A stretch of 64,000 nt of DNA from Hoeflea ulvae (lineage in GTDB: Bacteria; Pseudomonadota; Alphaproteobacteria; Rhizobiales; Rhizobiaceae): contig NZ_JAOVZQ010000001.1 in the NCBI RefSeq assembly GCF_026619435.1, forward strand, positions 3,417,501-3,481,500, read 5' to 3'. Shown one piece after another: positions 9,085-18,425 of the stretch. The notes beneath the pieces were generated by a model that was not told where the DNA came from, ran no database searches, and saw nothing but the letters and a program-made list of their open reading frames with translations. A program made the position numbers and the translations under genes. Positions within the stretch are counted from its first letter, which is position 1; each line of letters opens with the position of its first letter.

Positions 9085-9887
9085 CAGTTGCCCTCGAACA
9101 CGGGTTTTTCTTTGGCGGCAAAGGCCTCATAGGCGCGGCGGAAATCTTCGGTCTGCATGCAGATCGCCTGGGCCTGGGCTTCGGCCTCGATCGCCTGCTC
9201 GATGCCCATGTTCCATTCCTGCGCCAGCATGGTCTTGGTCATCATGTTGGCGAAGGTCGGTCCATCGGCAATCCGCTTGGCAAGCTTGCGCGCCTCGTCC
9301 TCGATCTCGGAAGCCGCAACAACGCGATTGTAAAAGCCCCAGCGTTCGCCTTCCTCCGCACTCATCGAGCGGCCGGTGTAAAGCAGGTCGGCAGCGCGGC
9401 CCTGGCCGACGATCCGCGGCAGGATGGCGCAAGCGCCCATGTCGCAGCCGGCGAGGCCGACGCGATTGAACAGGAACGCGGTCTTGGCTTCCGGCGTCGC
9501 CATCCGCAGATCACTGCACATGGCGATGATGGCACCGGCCCCGGCACAGACGCCGTCGACGGCCGCAATCACCGGCTTGCCGCAATTTACAATGGCCTTG
9601 ACCAGATCGCCGGTCATGCGGGTGAAGGCAAGCAGACCCTTCATGTCCTTGTCGATGAGAGGACCGATGATCTCGAACACATCGCCGCCCGAGCAGAAAT
9701 TGCCGCCATTGGAGCCGAAGATCACCACCTTGATGTCGTCGCGATAGACCAGCCCGCGAAACCAGTCGCGCAGTTCGGCATAGCTTTCGAAGGTCAGCGG
9801 GTTCTTGCGCTCCGGCCGGTCAAGCGAGATCTCGGCCACGCCATCGGTCAGCTTCAGTCGGAAATTTGTCGGAGTATCAGTCGTCAT
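9084..9887 (-). CDS. Enoyl-CoA hydratase/isomerase family protein
   Basis: This is a 267-residue crotonase-fold protein. The oxyanion-hole segments are [11 protein letters not shown] (about 60-70) and [19 protein letters not shown] (about 103-121). The region [24 protein letters not shown] replaces the usual Glu-bearing hydratase segments, so the reaction may be hydration, isomerisation or hydrolytic ring opening. I prefer the ATG at 9885-9887 because AAAGAG lies 6 nt upstream, although an in-frame GTG exists 15 nt earlier. It acts with the adjacent dehydrogenases on CoA thioesters derived from anthranilate (inference from context). Confidence 0.88.
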   Translation of the reverse strand: MTTDTPTNFRLKLTDGVAEISLDRPERKNPLTFESYAELRDWFRGLVYRDDIKVVIFGSNGGNFCSGGDVFEIIGPLIDKDMKGLLAFTRMTGDLVKAIVNCGKPVIAAVDGVCAGAGAIIAMCSDLRMATPEAKTAFLFNRVGLAGCDMGACAILPRIVGQGRAADLLYTGRSMSAEEGERWGFYNRVVAASEIEDEARKLAKRIADGPTFANMMTKTMLAQEWNMGIEQAIEAEAQAQAICMQTEDFRRAYEAFAAKEKPVFEGN

Positions 9888-9898
9888 AAAATGCTCTT

Positions 9899-10390
9899 TC
9901 ACTTCGAATTCTTGCGGGCAATCCGCTCGAGCTGATCAGACATTTCCTTGACCTCGCTCGCGTCGATGCCGTCCAGCAGGGTGTCGACCCAGGCTTCGTG
10001 ACTGGCGGCCATCATCGCAAACTGCTCGCGTCCGGCGCGGGTGAGCCGCACGGTGGTGGCGCGGCGGTCATTGTCGACCGGCACCCGCACCAGCACGCCG
10101 TCATCGACCAGACGGTCGACAATGCCGGTGACATTGCCGTTGGAAACCCGCAGCACGCTCGACAATTCGCTCATCTTCAGGCCGGATTCGGCCCGGTAGA
10201 GTGCGGCCATCACATCGAAGCGCGGAAGCGTGGTGGCAAATTCGGTGCGCAGGTTCTCGCGCAATTCACCCTCGACATGCTTGGTGGCCTTGAGAAGCTT
10301 CAGCCACAGCCGCAGCCGCGCCTTGGACGCCGCCTTGTCCTGATCGCCGAATTCTGTCGTTGCTTCATGGGCTGATGCGGTATTGGTCAT
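9899..10390 (-). CDS. MarR-family transcriptional regulator of the anthranilate operon
   Basis: This is a 163-residue winged-helix MarR protein. The recognition region is [28 protein letters not shown] and the wing is [16 protein letters not shown]. The start ATG at 10388-10390 has GAGGGG 5 nt upstream and overlaps the SDR stop codon. MarR proteins of aromatic-CoA clusters commonly sense the CoA thioester and repress until it appears; that role is likely but not shown here. Candidate sites are the AGATATTTCAAG elements at 3756 and 13498. Confidence 0.9.
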   Translation of the reverse strand: MTNTASAHEATTEFGDQDKAASKARLRLWLKLLKATKHVEGELRENLRTEFATTLPRFDVMAALYRAESGLKMSELSSVLRVSNGNVTGIVDRLVDDGVLVRVPVDNDRRATTVRLTRAGREQFAMMAASHEAWVDTLLDGIDASEVKEMSDQLERIARKNSK

Positions 10391-11148
10391 GTTTCCCCTC
10401 CCGACAATGAGATAGCCTGCCCCGTCACGGACGCCGCGGCGTCGCTGCAAAGCCAGATCACGGTTTCTGCGATTTCGTCCGGCTGAATGAACCTGCCTTG
10501 CGGGTTCACGTCACGCAGCGAGGCTACCGACTCCTCACGGGAGCGTCCGGTCTTTTCGACAATATTGTCAATGGACCGTTGAAGCATCGGCGTGTCGGTG
10601 AAACCCGGGCAGACGGCGTTGACGGTGACGCCGGTCTTGGCCAGTTCCTGAGCCAGGCTGCGCACCAGGCCGACCACCCCGTGCTTGGCGGCGCAATAGG
10701 CGCTGACATAGGGATAACCCTTAAGGCCGGCGGTCGAAGCAACTGCAATCAGGCGGCCTGGCTGCTTGCGATTCATTTTCGCAAATCCAGCCTGGAAGGT
10801 ATTGAAAACGCCGGTCAAATTGACATCAAGCGTGGAACGGAAACTCTCTGCGCTGGTGCGATGGAACGGTGCACTTTCGGCCGATCCGGCATTGGCGATG
10901 ACGATTGTCGGGGCGCCGTTCTTCTTCACGGCCTCTTCCATTGCAACGGCCATGGCGCCGGCATCGGTGACGTCGGCCGTTGCAGCAAAAATCCGGTCAT
11001 CCTTCCGCGCCAACGCCTGCAAGGGCTCAAGACGCCGGCCGATCGCCGTCACCCGCGCGCCCCTGGCCGCCAGTGCCAGCGCAATCGCCTCGCCAACGCC
11101 GGAACCGGCGCCGGTGACAATCGCATGATGGCCCAACAGCTCAGACAT
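10387..11148 (-). CDS. Short-chain dehydrogenase (probable 3-hydroxyacyl-CoA dehydrogenase role)
   Basis: This is a 253-residue classical SDR. It has the NAD(P) motif TGAGSGVG at about 12-19, the structural NAG, the catalytic serine in VASTAGLKG, and the YCAAK catalytic pair. ATG at 11146-11148 gives the normal MSELLGHHAIVTGAG start. It lies between abmA (2-bp gap) and the marR gene (overlap). In the hybrid anthranilate pathway an SDR-type hydroxyacyl-CoA dehydrogenase is expected, so that is the most economical role (inference). Confidence 0.9.
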   Translation of the reverse strand: MSELLGHHAIVTGAGSGVGEAIALALAARGARVTAIGRRLEPLQALARKDDRIFAATADVTDAGAMAVAMEEAVKKNGAPTIVIANAGSAESAPFHRTSAESFRSTLDVNLTGVFNTFQAGFAKMNRKQPGRLIAVASTAGLKGYPYVSAYCAAKHGVVGLVRSLAQELAKTGVTVNAVCPGFTDTPMLQRSIDNIVEKTGRSREESVASLRDVNPQGRFIQPDEIAETVIWLCSDAAASVTGQAISLSGGET

Positions 11149-11150
11149 GG

Positions 11151-13445
11151 TCAGACCTTTCCGAGCATGGTGTCGGCGCGCTCGGCCAGCCGCCACATCT
11201 GGTCGCGTCCCGGATGATAGGGATCGGGCCATTTCTCGTCATGGTCGCCCAGTGCGGCTGCCGCATGCAGCGTCCAGTAGGGATTGGCCAGATGCGGCCG
11301 GGCAAGACAGACCAGATCGGCGCGGCCCGCCATCAGGATCGAATTGACGTGATCCGGCTCGTAGATATTGCCGACCGCCATGGTCGCCATCTGCGCCTCG
11401 TTGCGGATCCGGTCGGCAAACGGCGTCTGGAACATGCGGCCATAGACCGGCTTGGCCAGTTTCGAGGTCTGGCCGGCGGACACGTCGCAGATATCGACAC
11501 CGGCATCTTTGAGCATGCGCGCGATCGCGACGGATTCCTCAGGGGTGATGCCATCGCCCTCGACCCAGTCGCTGGCCGAAATCCGCACCGAGATCGGCTT
11601 GTGCTGCGGCCAGGCATCGCGCACCGCGCGATAGACCTCAAGCGGATAGCGCATGCGGTTTTCCAGGCTGCCGCCATAGTCGTCGTCGCGCCGGTTGGTC
11701 AACGGGGTGATGAAGGAGGACAGCAGATAGCCATGCGCCATGTGGATTTCGATCATGTCGAAACCGGCTCGGTCGGCCATTTCAGTGGCGGCGACAAACT
11801 GGTCGCGCACCATGTCCATATCCGCGCGATCCATCGCCCTGGGCGTCTGGTTGGCCGACGACCAGGCCACGTCCGATGCCGACAGGATCGGCCAGTTGCC
11901 GCTCTCGAGCGGCGCGTCCATGGTTTCCCAGCCGAGCTGGGTCGAGCCCTTGGCGCCGGAATGGCCGATCTGCATGCAGACCTTGGCTTCGCTTTCGGCA
12001 TGGATGAAATCGACAATCCGGCTCCAGGCGGCTTCCTGTTCCGGTGAATAGAGCCCCGGACATCCCGGGGTGATCCGGCCTTCCGGCGAGACACAGGTCA
12101 TCTCGGTGTAAACCAGACCCGCGCCGCCCTTGGCGCGCTCGCCGTAATGCACAAGATGCCAGTCGGTCGGGCAGCCATCGACCGCCTTGTACTGCGCCAT
12201 CGGCGACACCACGACGCGGTTCTTGAGCTTCATGTCGCGCAACCGGTAGGGCGCAAACATCGGCCGCCGCAGCGGCGCCTGCGCCGACACCTCCGCCTGG
12301 GTCTGGAACCAGCGCTCGGCGTCTTCCAGCCATTCCGCATCGCGCAGCCGCAGATTTTCGTGGCTGATCCGCTGCGACCGGGTCAGCAACGCATAGGTGA
12401 ACTGCACCGGATCGAGATGGAAATAACGCTCGATTTCCTCGAACCACTCCATCGAGTTGCGCGCCGCCGATTGCAGCCGCAACACTTCCAGCCGGCGATC
12501 GTCCTCGTATTTGTCGAAAGCCTTCTGCAGGCTAGGTTCGGAATGCAAATAATCGGCAAGCGCGATGGCGCTTTCCAGCGCCAGCTTGGTGCCGGACCCG
12601 ATGGAGAAATGAGCGGTTGCCGCAGCGTCCCCCATAAGCACGATGTTCTCGTGGCTCCAGCGCGCGCACAGCACCCGCGGGAACTGGATCCAGGCCGAGC
12701 CGCGAATGTGATTGGCATTGGTCATCAGGCTGTGACCGCCCAGATGCCTGGCAAAGATCTTCTCGCAGATCGCGATGGTCTCATGCTGGCTCTTTTCACC
12801 AAAGCCGTAGGCGTCAAAGGCCTCCTGGGTGCACTCGACGATGAAGGTCGCTGTCTCGTCATCGAACTGGTAGGCATGCGCCCAGAGCCAGCCCTTGTCG
12901 GTTTCCTCGAAGATGAAGGAGAAGGCGTCGTCGAATTTCTGATGCGTGCCGAGCCAGACGAACTGGCATTTGCGCACATCGACCTCAGGCTGGAACTTGT
13001 CGGCAAATTCGGTGCGCGTGCGCGAATTCAGGCCATCGGACGCCACCACCAGGTCGAAATCCTTAGCGTAGTCGGCAGCGCTGGAAATATTGGTTTCAAA
13101 ACGCAGATCGACGCCGAGCTCCTTCGCCCGCGCCTGCAGCAGCAAGAGCAGCTTCTTGCGGCCGATACCGCAAAAGCCATGACCGGTCGAAACGGTCTTG
13201 GTGTTCTTGAAATCGACGGCGACATCATCCCAATAGGCAAAATTCTCGCGGATCGAGGCGGCGCTGACCGCGTCGTTTTCGGCGAGATTGTCGAGCGTCT
13301 CGTCAGACAGCACCACACCCCAGCCGAAGGTGTCATCGGCCTTGTTGCGTTCGAACACGACAACTTCGTGCGAGGGATCGCGCAACTTCATCGAGATTGC
13401 GAAATAAAGGCCGGCGGGTCCACCACCTAAACAAGCTACCTTCAC
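11151..13445 (-). CDS. abmA: Bifunctional anthraniloyl-CoA monooxygenase/reductase
   Basis: This 764-residue fusion has an N-terminal FAD monooxygenase domain ([11 protein letters not shown] at the start, [14 protein letters not shown] near 280) and a C-terminal old-yellow-enzyme domain from about residue 400. The OYE domain has [35 protein letters not shown] and GGSLENRMR. This architecture is that of 2-aminobenzoyl-CoA monooxygenase/reductase (salicylyl-CoA 5-hydroxylase relatives have the same fusion). It hydroxylates and partly reduces the ring to 2-amino-5-oxocyclohex-1-ene-carbonyl-CoA. I place the start at the GTG at 13443-13445 because AGGAGG sits 8 nt upstream; a GTG three codons earlier overlaps that site. 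It is the first gene of its operon. Confidence 0.93.
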   Translation of the reverse strand: MKVACLGGGPAGLYFAISMKLRDPSHEVVVFERNKADDTFGWGVVLSDETLDNLAENDAVSAASIRENFAYWDDVAVDFKNTKTVSTGHGFCGIGRKKLLLLLQARAKELGVDLRFETNISSAADYAKDFDLVVASDGLNSRTRTEFADKFQPEVDVRKCQFVWLGTHQKFDDAFSFIFEETDKGWLWAHAYQFDDETATFIVECTQEAFDAYGFGEKSQHETIAICEKIFARHLGGHSLMTNANHIRGSAWIQFPRVLCARWSHENIVLMGDAAATAHFSIGSGTKLALESAIALADYLHSEPSLQKAFDKYEDDRRLEVLRLQSAARNSMEWFEEIERYFHLDPVQFTYALLTRSQRISHENLRLRDAEWLEDAERWFQTQAEVSAQAPLRRPMFAPYRLRDMKLKNRVVVSPMAQYKAVDGCPTDWHLVHYGERAKGGAGLVYTEMTCVSPEGRITPGCPGLYSPEQEAAWSRIVDFIHAESEAKVCMQIGHSGAKGSTQLGWETMDAPLESGNWPILSASDVAWSSANQTPRAMDRADMDMVRDQFVAATEMADRAGFDMIEIHMAHGYLLSSFITPLTNRRDDDYGGSLENRMRYPLEVYRAVRDAWPQHKPISVRISASDWVEGDGITPEESVAIARMLKDAGVDICDVSAGQTSKLAKPVYGRMFQTPFADRIRNEAQMATMAVGNIYEPDHVNSILMAGRADLVCLARPHLANPYWTLHAAAALGDHDEKWPDPYHPGRDQMWRLAERADTMLGKV

Positions 13446-13497
13446 GTTTCGCACCTCCTGCGTGATTTGCTGTAACCGCGATCATATGCCCGGCAGG

Positions 13498-13514
13498 AGA
13501 TATTTCAAGCATAT
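13498..13514. promoter_or_regulatory. Candidate operator upstream of abmA
   Basis: AGATATTTCAAG at 13498-13509 is identical to a 12-mer upstream of the cupin gene (3756-3767). It forms the left part of ATAT-N7-ATAT (13500-13514). It lies 53 bp before the abmA start, near where a promoter is expected. It is a candidate MarR operator for the anthranilate regulon; no binding evidence is available. Confidence 0.5.
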
Positions 13515-13588
13515 AATTTTCATGTCACGGATAAATCCGAGAGCCCGGCAACAATCCTCTCAAACAGATGGCGCCGCGGCAAATCAGA

Positions 13589-14740
13589 TCAGGCGGAGGC
13601 GCGCCGGAGGCTGCCCAGCGCGTCCGCCAGTCGGTCGACACCGGCCTGCGTGGTGACGAAGCCGGGCGAACAGCGCAATAAGGCTCCCCGCGCATCGGCA
13701 TAGACCTTGCGGGTGCGCAGGTCGGCAAGCAGGGCCTGCGGATCGACATCATCGGGCAGTCGCATCATCACGCTGCCCCCACGATGGGCGGCATCACGCG
13801 GTGACGCCAGTTCGAAACCGGCCGCATCGGAGGCAGCGATGATCTGGCTGCAGAAGGCGCGGTTCTTCTCAAGCTGCGCGCTCCAGTCCTGCGCCGCGTG
13901 CCACTCCAGCGCCGGCACCGAGGCCGCACAGGCCATCACCGACGGCGTGCCATTGTCAAAGCGGCGGATATCCGGCGCATAGGCGAATGTGTTGATGTCC
14001 CAGGAGAAGATATTGTCCTGGCTGAACCAGCCGCGCAGGCTTGGCTGACAGCGGGCAATGACATCCGGCATCACCTGCAAAATGCCGCCGCCGGGCGAAC
14101 CGCACATCCATTTCAGGCTGGTCGAGATCGAAAAATCCGCCGCCACCGCCATGCAGTCATATTCGATCAATCCGGCAGCTTGCGTGATGTCGACGCCGAT
14201 CACCGAGCCCTGCTTGCGGCCATGCGCCATCAGCGTGGCGAGATCGCAACGGTGCGAGGAGGTGGAACTGACCCAGGTCAGCAACGCCAGCCCGACCTCG
14301 GGGCCCCAGGCCGCAATCACGTCTTCGTCTTCGACCCAGTGCGCGCCTTCGCGCAGCGGCACGGTGCGCAGCCTGAAGCCGTAGCGCTCGGCAAGACCGG
14401 TAAGCAGGAAATGCAGGCTCGGGAAACAGTCCCCCGCCACCAGCACCACCCTGCCCTCGAGATCTTCCCGCGGCAGCGCCATAATCAGTGCTGCCAGCGC
14501 CGAGGTGACGTTTTCCGTCGTCGTCAGCGAGGCCGATGGCGCCTTCAGCAACTGGCTCCACAGATCGATGAAACGCTGTCGCTGGCCCAGCGCATAGCCC
14601 CACTGATCGTCATTGGCCGCACCCCAGCAGTCGGCGAAGGCCGTCAGCGACCTGGCCATGTCAGCGGCCTTGTCGGGATATTGCCCGATCGAGTGATAGA
14701 GGAAATAGCCTGACCTGTCGGTGTCGCGCTGGTCTGTCAT
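13589..14740 (-). CDS. Kynureninase-like class V PLP enzyme
   Basis: This 383-residue protein is a divergent paralogue of the kynureninase at 4.6 kb. It keeps TTTENVTSALAAL, the cofactor-binding VIGVDITQAAGL, and a predicted PLP lysine at K210 in STSLKWMCGSPGGG, where true kynureninase has [11 protein letters not shown]. Substrate-site segments differ strongly from KynU, so it may cleave or transaminate another amino acid. AAGGAG lies 8 nt before the ATG at 14738-14740. It is the last gene of the operon with the peptide-type importer and a flavoprotein, which suggests it acts on the imported compound (inference). Confidence 0.8.
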   Translation of the reverse strand: MTDQRDTDRSGYFLYHSIGQYPDKAADMARSLTAFADCWGAANDDQWGYALGQRQRFIDLWSQLLKAPSASLTTTENVTSALAALIMALPREDLEGRVVLVAGDCFPSLHFLLTGLAERYGFRLRTVPLREGAHWVEDEDVIAAWGPEVGLALLTWVSSTSSHRCDLATLMAHGRKQGSVIGVDITQAAGLIEYDCMAVAADFSISTSLKWMCGSPGGGILQVMPDVIARCQPSLRGWFSQDNIFSWDINTFAYAPDIRRFDNGTPSVMACAASVPALEWHAAQDWSAQLEKNRAFCSQIIAASDAAGFELASPRDAAHRGGSVMMRLPDDVDPQALLADLRTRKVYADARGALLRCSPGFVTTQAGVDRLADALGSLRRASA

Positions 14741-14802
14741 GTCGGTCTCCTTCGGCATCGCCGGTCAAAAGCTGCTGCCGGATCCTGTTGTCGTATTTGA
14801 TT

Positions 14803-15642
14803 CTACCAGCCTGCCTGTTCGGGGTCAGGCAGGGGAATGGCATCCAGAAGCTCACGCGTATAGGCCGCCTGCGGCGCATCGAACAACTGGTCGGCATCAG
14901 CATATTCGACAATGTCACCGCGCTGAAGCACCATCACCCGGTCGCACAAGCGCCGGATCACCGACAGATCATGGCTGATGAAGGCCAGCGTCAGTCCAAG
15001 TTCCTTGACCAGGTCGGCTACCACATTGAGCACCTGCGCCTGTGACGACACATCAAGCCCCGAAACGATCTCGTCGGCCAAAATGAATTCCGGCTTCAGC
15101 GCAATTGCCCGGGCAATGCCGACGCGCTGGCGCTGGCCGCCTGACAATTCATGCGGATATCGGTTGCGGAAATTGCGCGGCAGCCCGACATGGTCGAGCG
15201 CCTCGTCAATGCGGCCATCTATGCCGTCAAAACCATGCATCTGCATCGGGTCGGCAATGATCGCCCCCACCCGGCGGCGCGGATTGAGCGATGACATCGG
15301 ATCCTGGAAGATCATCTGCATCCGCCGGCGGACCGGTCTCAGCCCGTCCTCGTCGAGATGAGTGATATCCTGGCCGTCAAACAGGACGGTGCCCGCAGTC
15401 GGTTCGATCAGCCGCAGCAGCGCCCGCCCCAGCGTCGATTTTCCGGAGCCCGAACCGCCGACGATGCCCAGCACCGAACCGCGCGGAATGTCGAGATCAA
15501 TCGAGTTGAGGATCCGGATCAGCGGTGCCCTGCCAAATACCGGCTTGGCCGCCATGTCCGGCAGGGCCACCTCAAGCGACCTGACCGAAAACAGCACGTC
15601 CTGGTCTGCTCCGGATTGATGCGGCACTTGTTCAGGCACCAT
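14803..15642 (-). CDS. Peptide/nickel-type ABC importer ATPase (DppF/OppF type)
   Basis: This is a 279-residue ATPase. It has Walker A GGSGSGKST near residue 60, the family-typical MIFQDPMSSLNPRRRV, signature LSGGQRQR, and Walker B EFILADEIVSGLDVSSQ. The Walker B has Ile-Val in place of the common Pro-Thr. It overlaps the partner ATPase gene by 11 bp. It powers the importer formed with the two permeases and binding protein encoded upstream. Confidence 0.93.
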   Translation of the reverse strand: MVPEQVPHQSGADQDVLFSVRSLEVALPDMAAKPVFGRAPLIRILNSIDLDIPRGSVLGIVGGSGSGKSTLGRALLRLIEPTAGTVLFDGQDITHLDEDGLRPVRRRMQMIFQDPMSSLNPRRRVGAIIADPMQMHGFDGIDGRIDEALDHVGLPRNFRNRYPHELSGGQRQRVGIARAIALKPEFILADEIVSGLDVSSQAQVLNVVADLVKELGLTLAFISHDLSVIRRLCDRVMVLQRGDIVEYADADQLFDAPQAAYTRELLDAIPLPDPEQAGW

Positions 15643-16510
15643 GACGCCACTCCTTGTCAGCAGCCACGACCTCGGCCGCCACCGCCTCGATCACCGCCTC
15701 ATCCACCGGCAGCAGCGAGGCATCGGGATCGGTGTATTTCGGCGTTGCCGCCAGCAGTGCCCGCGAATAGGCGTGTTTCGGGCCTGCAAAGAAGCCAGGC
15801 ACGCTGGAATTCTCGACGATCTTGCCGCCATAGAGCACCGACAGGCGCTGGCAAATTTTGGAGACCACGCCCAGATCATGGGTGACGAAGACCATGGCCG
15901 TGGAATGCCGCGCCTGCAATTCGCGGATCAGCCGCAGGATCTGTTTTTGCACGGTGACATCCAGCGCCGTGGTCGGCTCGTCCGCAATCACCAGCTTGGG
16001 ATTGGCGGCAAAGGCCGAGGCGATCAGCACCCTTTGGCGCATGCCGCCCGACAACTCATGCGGATAGCTCGCCATCACCCGTTCGGGATTGTCGATATGA
16101 ACCTCGTTGAGCAGTTCCAGCGCCCGCACACGCGCAGTGGCCTTGGTCCAGCCCAGAATATCGACCAGGCGATTGGTGATCTGCGGCTCGATCCGCCGCG
16201 AAGGGTTGAGCGCAGTCAGCGGATCCTGCGGGATCAACGCCGCCGTGGCCCCGATCAGCCGGCGCCGGTCGGCCGGTTTCATCTTCTGCAAATCCTCTCC
16301 ATCGAGCAGGATCTCACCTTCAACAATCGAGATTGCCGACGGCAGGATGCCGAGAATGGCCTTGCCGATCATGCTCTTGCCTGCGCCGCTTTCCCCCACA
16401 AGCCCCAGCACTTCGCCGGTGTCGATGGAAAACGACACCGAGCGCAACACCCGCTGCTCATAGCCGTGCAAGGCAGCGGAGAGATTGTTGACGGTCAGAA
16501 ACGCACTCAT
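15632..16510 (-). CDS. Peptide/nickel-type ABC importer ATPase (DppD/OppD type)
   Basis: This is a 292-residue ATPase. It has Walker [10 protein letters not shown] near 39, the segment LIPQDPLTALNPSRRI, signature LSGGMRQR, Walker [17 protein letters not shown], and a switch histidine in VFVTHDLGVV. It overlaps the upstream permease stop codon (ATGA). It pairs with the ATPase encoded downstream. Confidence 0.93.
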   Translation of the reverse strand: MSAFLTVNNLSAALHGYEQRVLRSVSFSIDTGEVLGLVGESGAGKSMIGKAILGILPSAISIVEGEILLDGEDLQKMKPADRRRLIGATAALIPQDPLTALNPSRRIEPQITNRLVDILGWTKATARVRALELLNEVHIDNPERVMASYPHELSGGMRQRVLIASAFAANPKLVIADEPTTALDVTVQKQILRLIRELQARHSTAMVFVTHDLGVVSKICQRLSVLYGGKIVENSSVPGFFAGPKHAYSRALLAATPKYTDPDASLLPVDEAVIEAVAAEVVAADKEWRHGA

Positions 16511-17358
16511 CGCAGCACCGGATCAAAGCGGTCCTTGAGGCCTTCGCCAAACTGGCTGAAGGACAGGACGGTGAGGAACAAGACACCGAGCGGAAATGCC
16601 AGCACCCACCAGGCCTGATGGATCGAGGTGCGGCCCTCGGCAATCATACCGCCCCAGGTCGGCGCATCGGTGGAGATCGACAGATTGACAAAGGACAGGA
16701 TCGCTTCGACGATCACCGCAATGCCCATTTCCAGCGTCGACAGCACCACGATCGTCGGCAGCACATTGGGCAGGATCTCCCGCCACAGGATATCGCGCCG
16801 CGGCCGGCCGGCGACGACAGCGCTGGAAACATAATCCATCGCCGACTGGTTCATAGCCTCGGCGCGGACGACGCGGCAGAAGCGGGTCCAGTCGATAACC
16901 ACGATGGCGATGATGATCGAGCTCAGCCCGGTGCCCAGCACCGCAATCAGCAGGATCGCAAACAGCACCGGCGGAAACGCCATCCAGATCTCGACCAGCC
17001 GCGAGATCACCACATCGACCCAGCCGCGCATATAGCCTGCGAGCAGCCCGAGGGCCGAGCCGACAAAGGCCGTCGCCAGCCCGGCGACAAGCGCCACAGC
17101 AAAGGCAATGCGCGCGCCATGGATGAGCCGCGACAGCACATCCCGGCCAAGACTGTCGGTTCCGAGCAGAAAAGTCGGATCGGAGCCTGCCTGCCAGAAC
17201 GGCGGCAGGCGCCCGGAAAACAGATCCTGCGCCAGCGGATCATGCGGGCTGACCAGCGGCGCAAACAGCGCCAGCAAGGCCATGACACCGAGCCAGGTGC
17301 CCGACATCCACAACCGGGCGCCCAGGCGCCGTTTTAGTGTTCCGCGGCCATCAAGCAT
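16507..17358 (-). CDS. Peptide/nickel-type ABC importer permease (DppC type)
   Basis: This is a 283-residue inner-membrane permease with about six hydrophobic segments and the DppC-family features LLGTDSLGRDVLSRLIHGAR and the EAA-loop region RRDILWREILPNVLPT. ATG at 17356-17358 gives MLDGRGTLKRRLG and overlaps the dppB-type stop by 8 bp. It forms the channel with the upstream permease. Confidence 0.92.
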   Translation of the reverse strand: MLDGRGTLKRRLGARLWMSGTWLGVMALLALFAPLVSPHDPLAQDLFSGRLPPFWQAGSDPTFLLGTDSLGRDVLSRLIHGARIAFAVALVAGLATAFVGSALGLLAGYMRGWVDVVISRLVEIWMAFPPVLFAILLIAVLGTGLSSIIIAIVVIDWTRFCRVVRAEAMNQSAMDYVSSAVVAGRPRRDILWREILPNVLPTIVVLSTLEMGIAVIVEAILSFVNLSISTDAPTWGGMIAEGRTSIHQAWWVLAFPLGVLFLTVLSFSQFGEGLKDRFDPVLR

Positions 17359-18361
17359 GACGCAGCCTCGGATTGAGCAGCGCATAGGTCATGTCGACAA
17401 CCAGGTTGATGATGGTGAACAGCAGCGCGAAAACGATCACGATGCCCTGGATCAGCGGCAGGTCGCGGTTGATCACCGCGTCGATGGCCATGTTGCCGAG
17501 CCCCTCATAGGAGAACAATCGTTCGATGATCACCGTGCCGCCGATCAGGAAGGTGAACTGCACCCCGATCAGGGTCAGCGTCGGCAGCACCGCATTGGGC
17601 AGCGCTTCGGACAGGATGACGTGGTTCTCGCTGTAGCCCTTGGTGCGCGACAGCGTGACATAATCAAGATGCATGGTTTCCTTGAGCGACTGCTTGAGCA
17701 GCTGGCTGATAATAGCCGCCAGCGGAATGGCCAGCGCCAAAGCCGGCATGAACATGTGCTTGAGCAGGTCCCACCACAGATCAAAGCGCAACCGAAAAAG
17801 GCTCTCGAAGACATAGAACTGGGTGACAAAGGGCAGATCCAGCGACGGCGAAATCCGGCCGGAAATATGGAAAATCGGCATCAGCACGCCGAACAGAACA
17901 ATCAGGATCAGCGCCCAGAGAAAATCCGGGATCGACAATCCGACGCCATTGGCGACATCGACGGCGGTTTCGGTGCGGGTCTCGCGGTGGCGAACCCCGG
18001 TCAGCGCCAGCGCGCCGCCAATCACCACGGCAATCACCAGCGCGAAAATCGCCAGTTCAAGCGTGGCCGGCAGGCGTCCCAGCACCAGCGGCATCACCGG
18101 CTGGCGCAACGATATCGAGGTACCGAAATCGCCCTGGAAGACACCGCCCAGCCAGATCCCGAATTGCTCGATGATGGTCTTGTCGAGGCCGTAATGCGCC
18201 GTCAGCCGCGCCACATCCTCCTCCGTCGCGCCCGGCGGCAGCATCATGGCAATGGGATTGCCCGGCACCACGCGGATGACGAAAAACACCACCACCGCCG
18301 CCCCGATCAAGGTGACCGTCATGGTCGCAAGGCGTAGCAGAATTGCGCGCAACAATTTCAA
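17351..18361 (-). CDS. Peptide/nickel-type ABC importer permease (DppB type)
   Basis: This is a DppB-type permease of about 336 residues with N-terminal VVFFVIRVVPGNPI, the EAA-loop region KGYSENHVILSEALPNAVLPT, and FSYEGLGNMAIDAVINRD. The start is uncertain. A longer frame begins at a GTG (18392-18394), but that codon lies in the loop of a strong hairpin. I prefer the TTG at 18359-18361, which has AGGA 9 nt upstream. It works with the DppC-type partner. Confidence 0.88.
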   Translation of the reverse strand: MKLLRAILLRLATMTVTLIGAAVVVFFVIRVVPGNPIAMMLPPGATEEDVARLTAHYGLDKTIIEQFGIWLGGVFQGDFGTSISLRQPVMPLVLGRLPATLELAIFALVIAVVIGGALALTGVRHRETRTETAVDVANGVGLSIPDFLWALILIVLFGVLMPIFHISGRISPSLDLPFVTQFYVFESLFRLRFDLWWDLLKHMFMPALALAIPLAAIISQLLKQSLKETMHLDYVTLSRTKGYSENHVILSEALPNAVLPTLTLIGVQFTFLIGGTVIIERLFSYEGLGNMAIDAVINRDLPLIQGIVIVFALLFTIINLVVDMTYALLNPRLRHA

Positions 18362-18382
18362 ATCAATATGTCCTGAAAAACA

Positions 18383-18408
18383 GGACCGCCGCACTGTGGC
18401 GGCGGTCC
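18383..18408 (-). terminator. Attenuating hairpin after the peptide-binding-protein gene
   Basis: Perfect 10-bp arms GGACCGCCGC (18383-18392) and GCGGCGGTCC (18399-18408) have a 6-nt loop. On the minus strand the stem is followed by TGTTTTT. It lies 17 bp after the binding-protein stop and before the permease genes. It probably lets most transcripts end after the binding-protein gene while some read through. Confidence 0.75.
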
Positions 18409-18425
18409 ATGCGTGTGGTCGAGGC

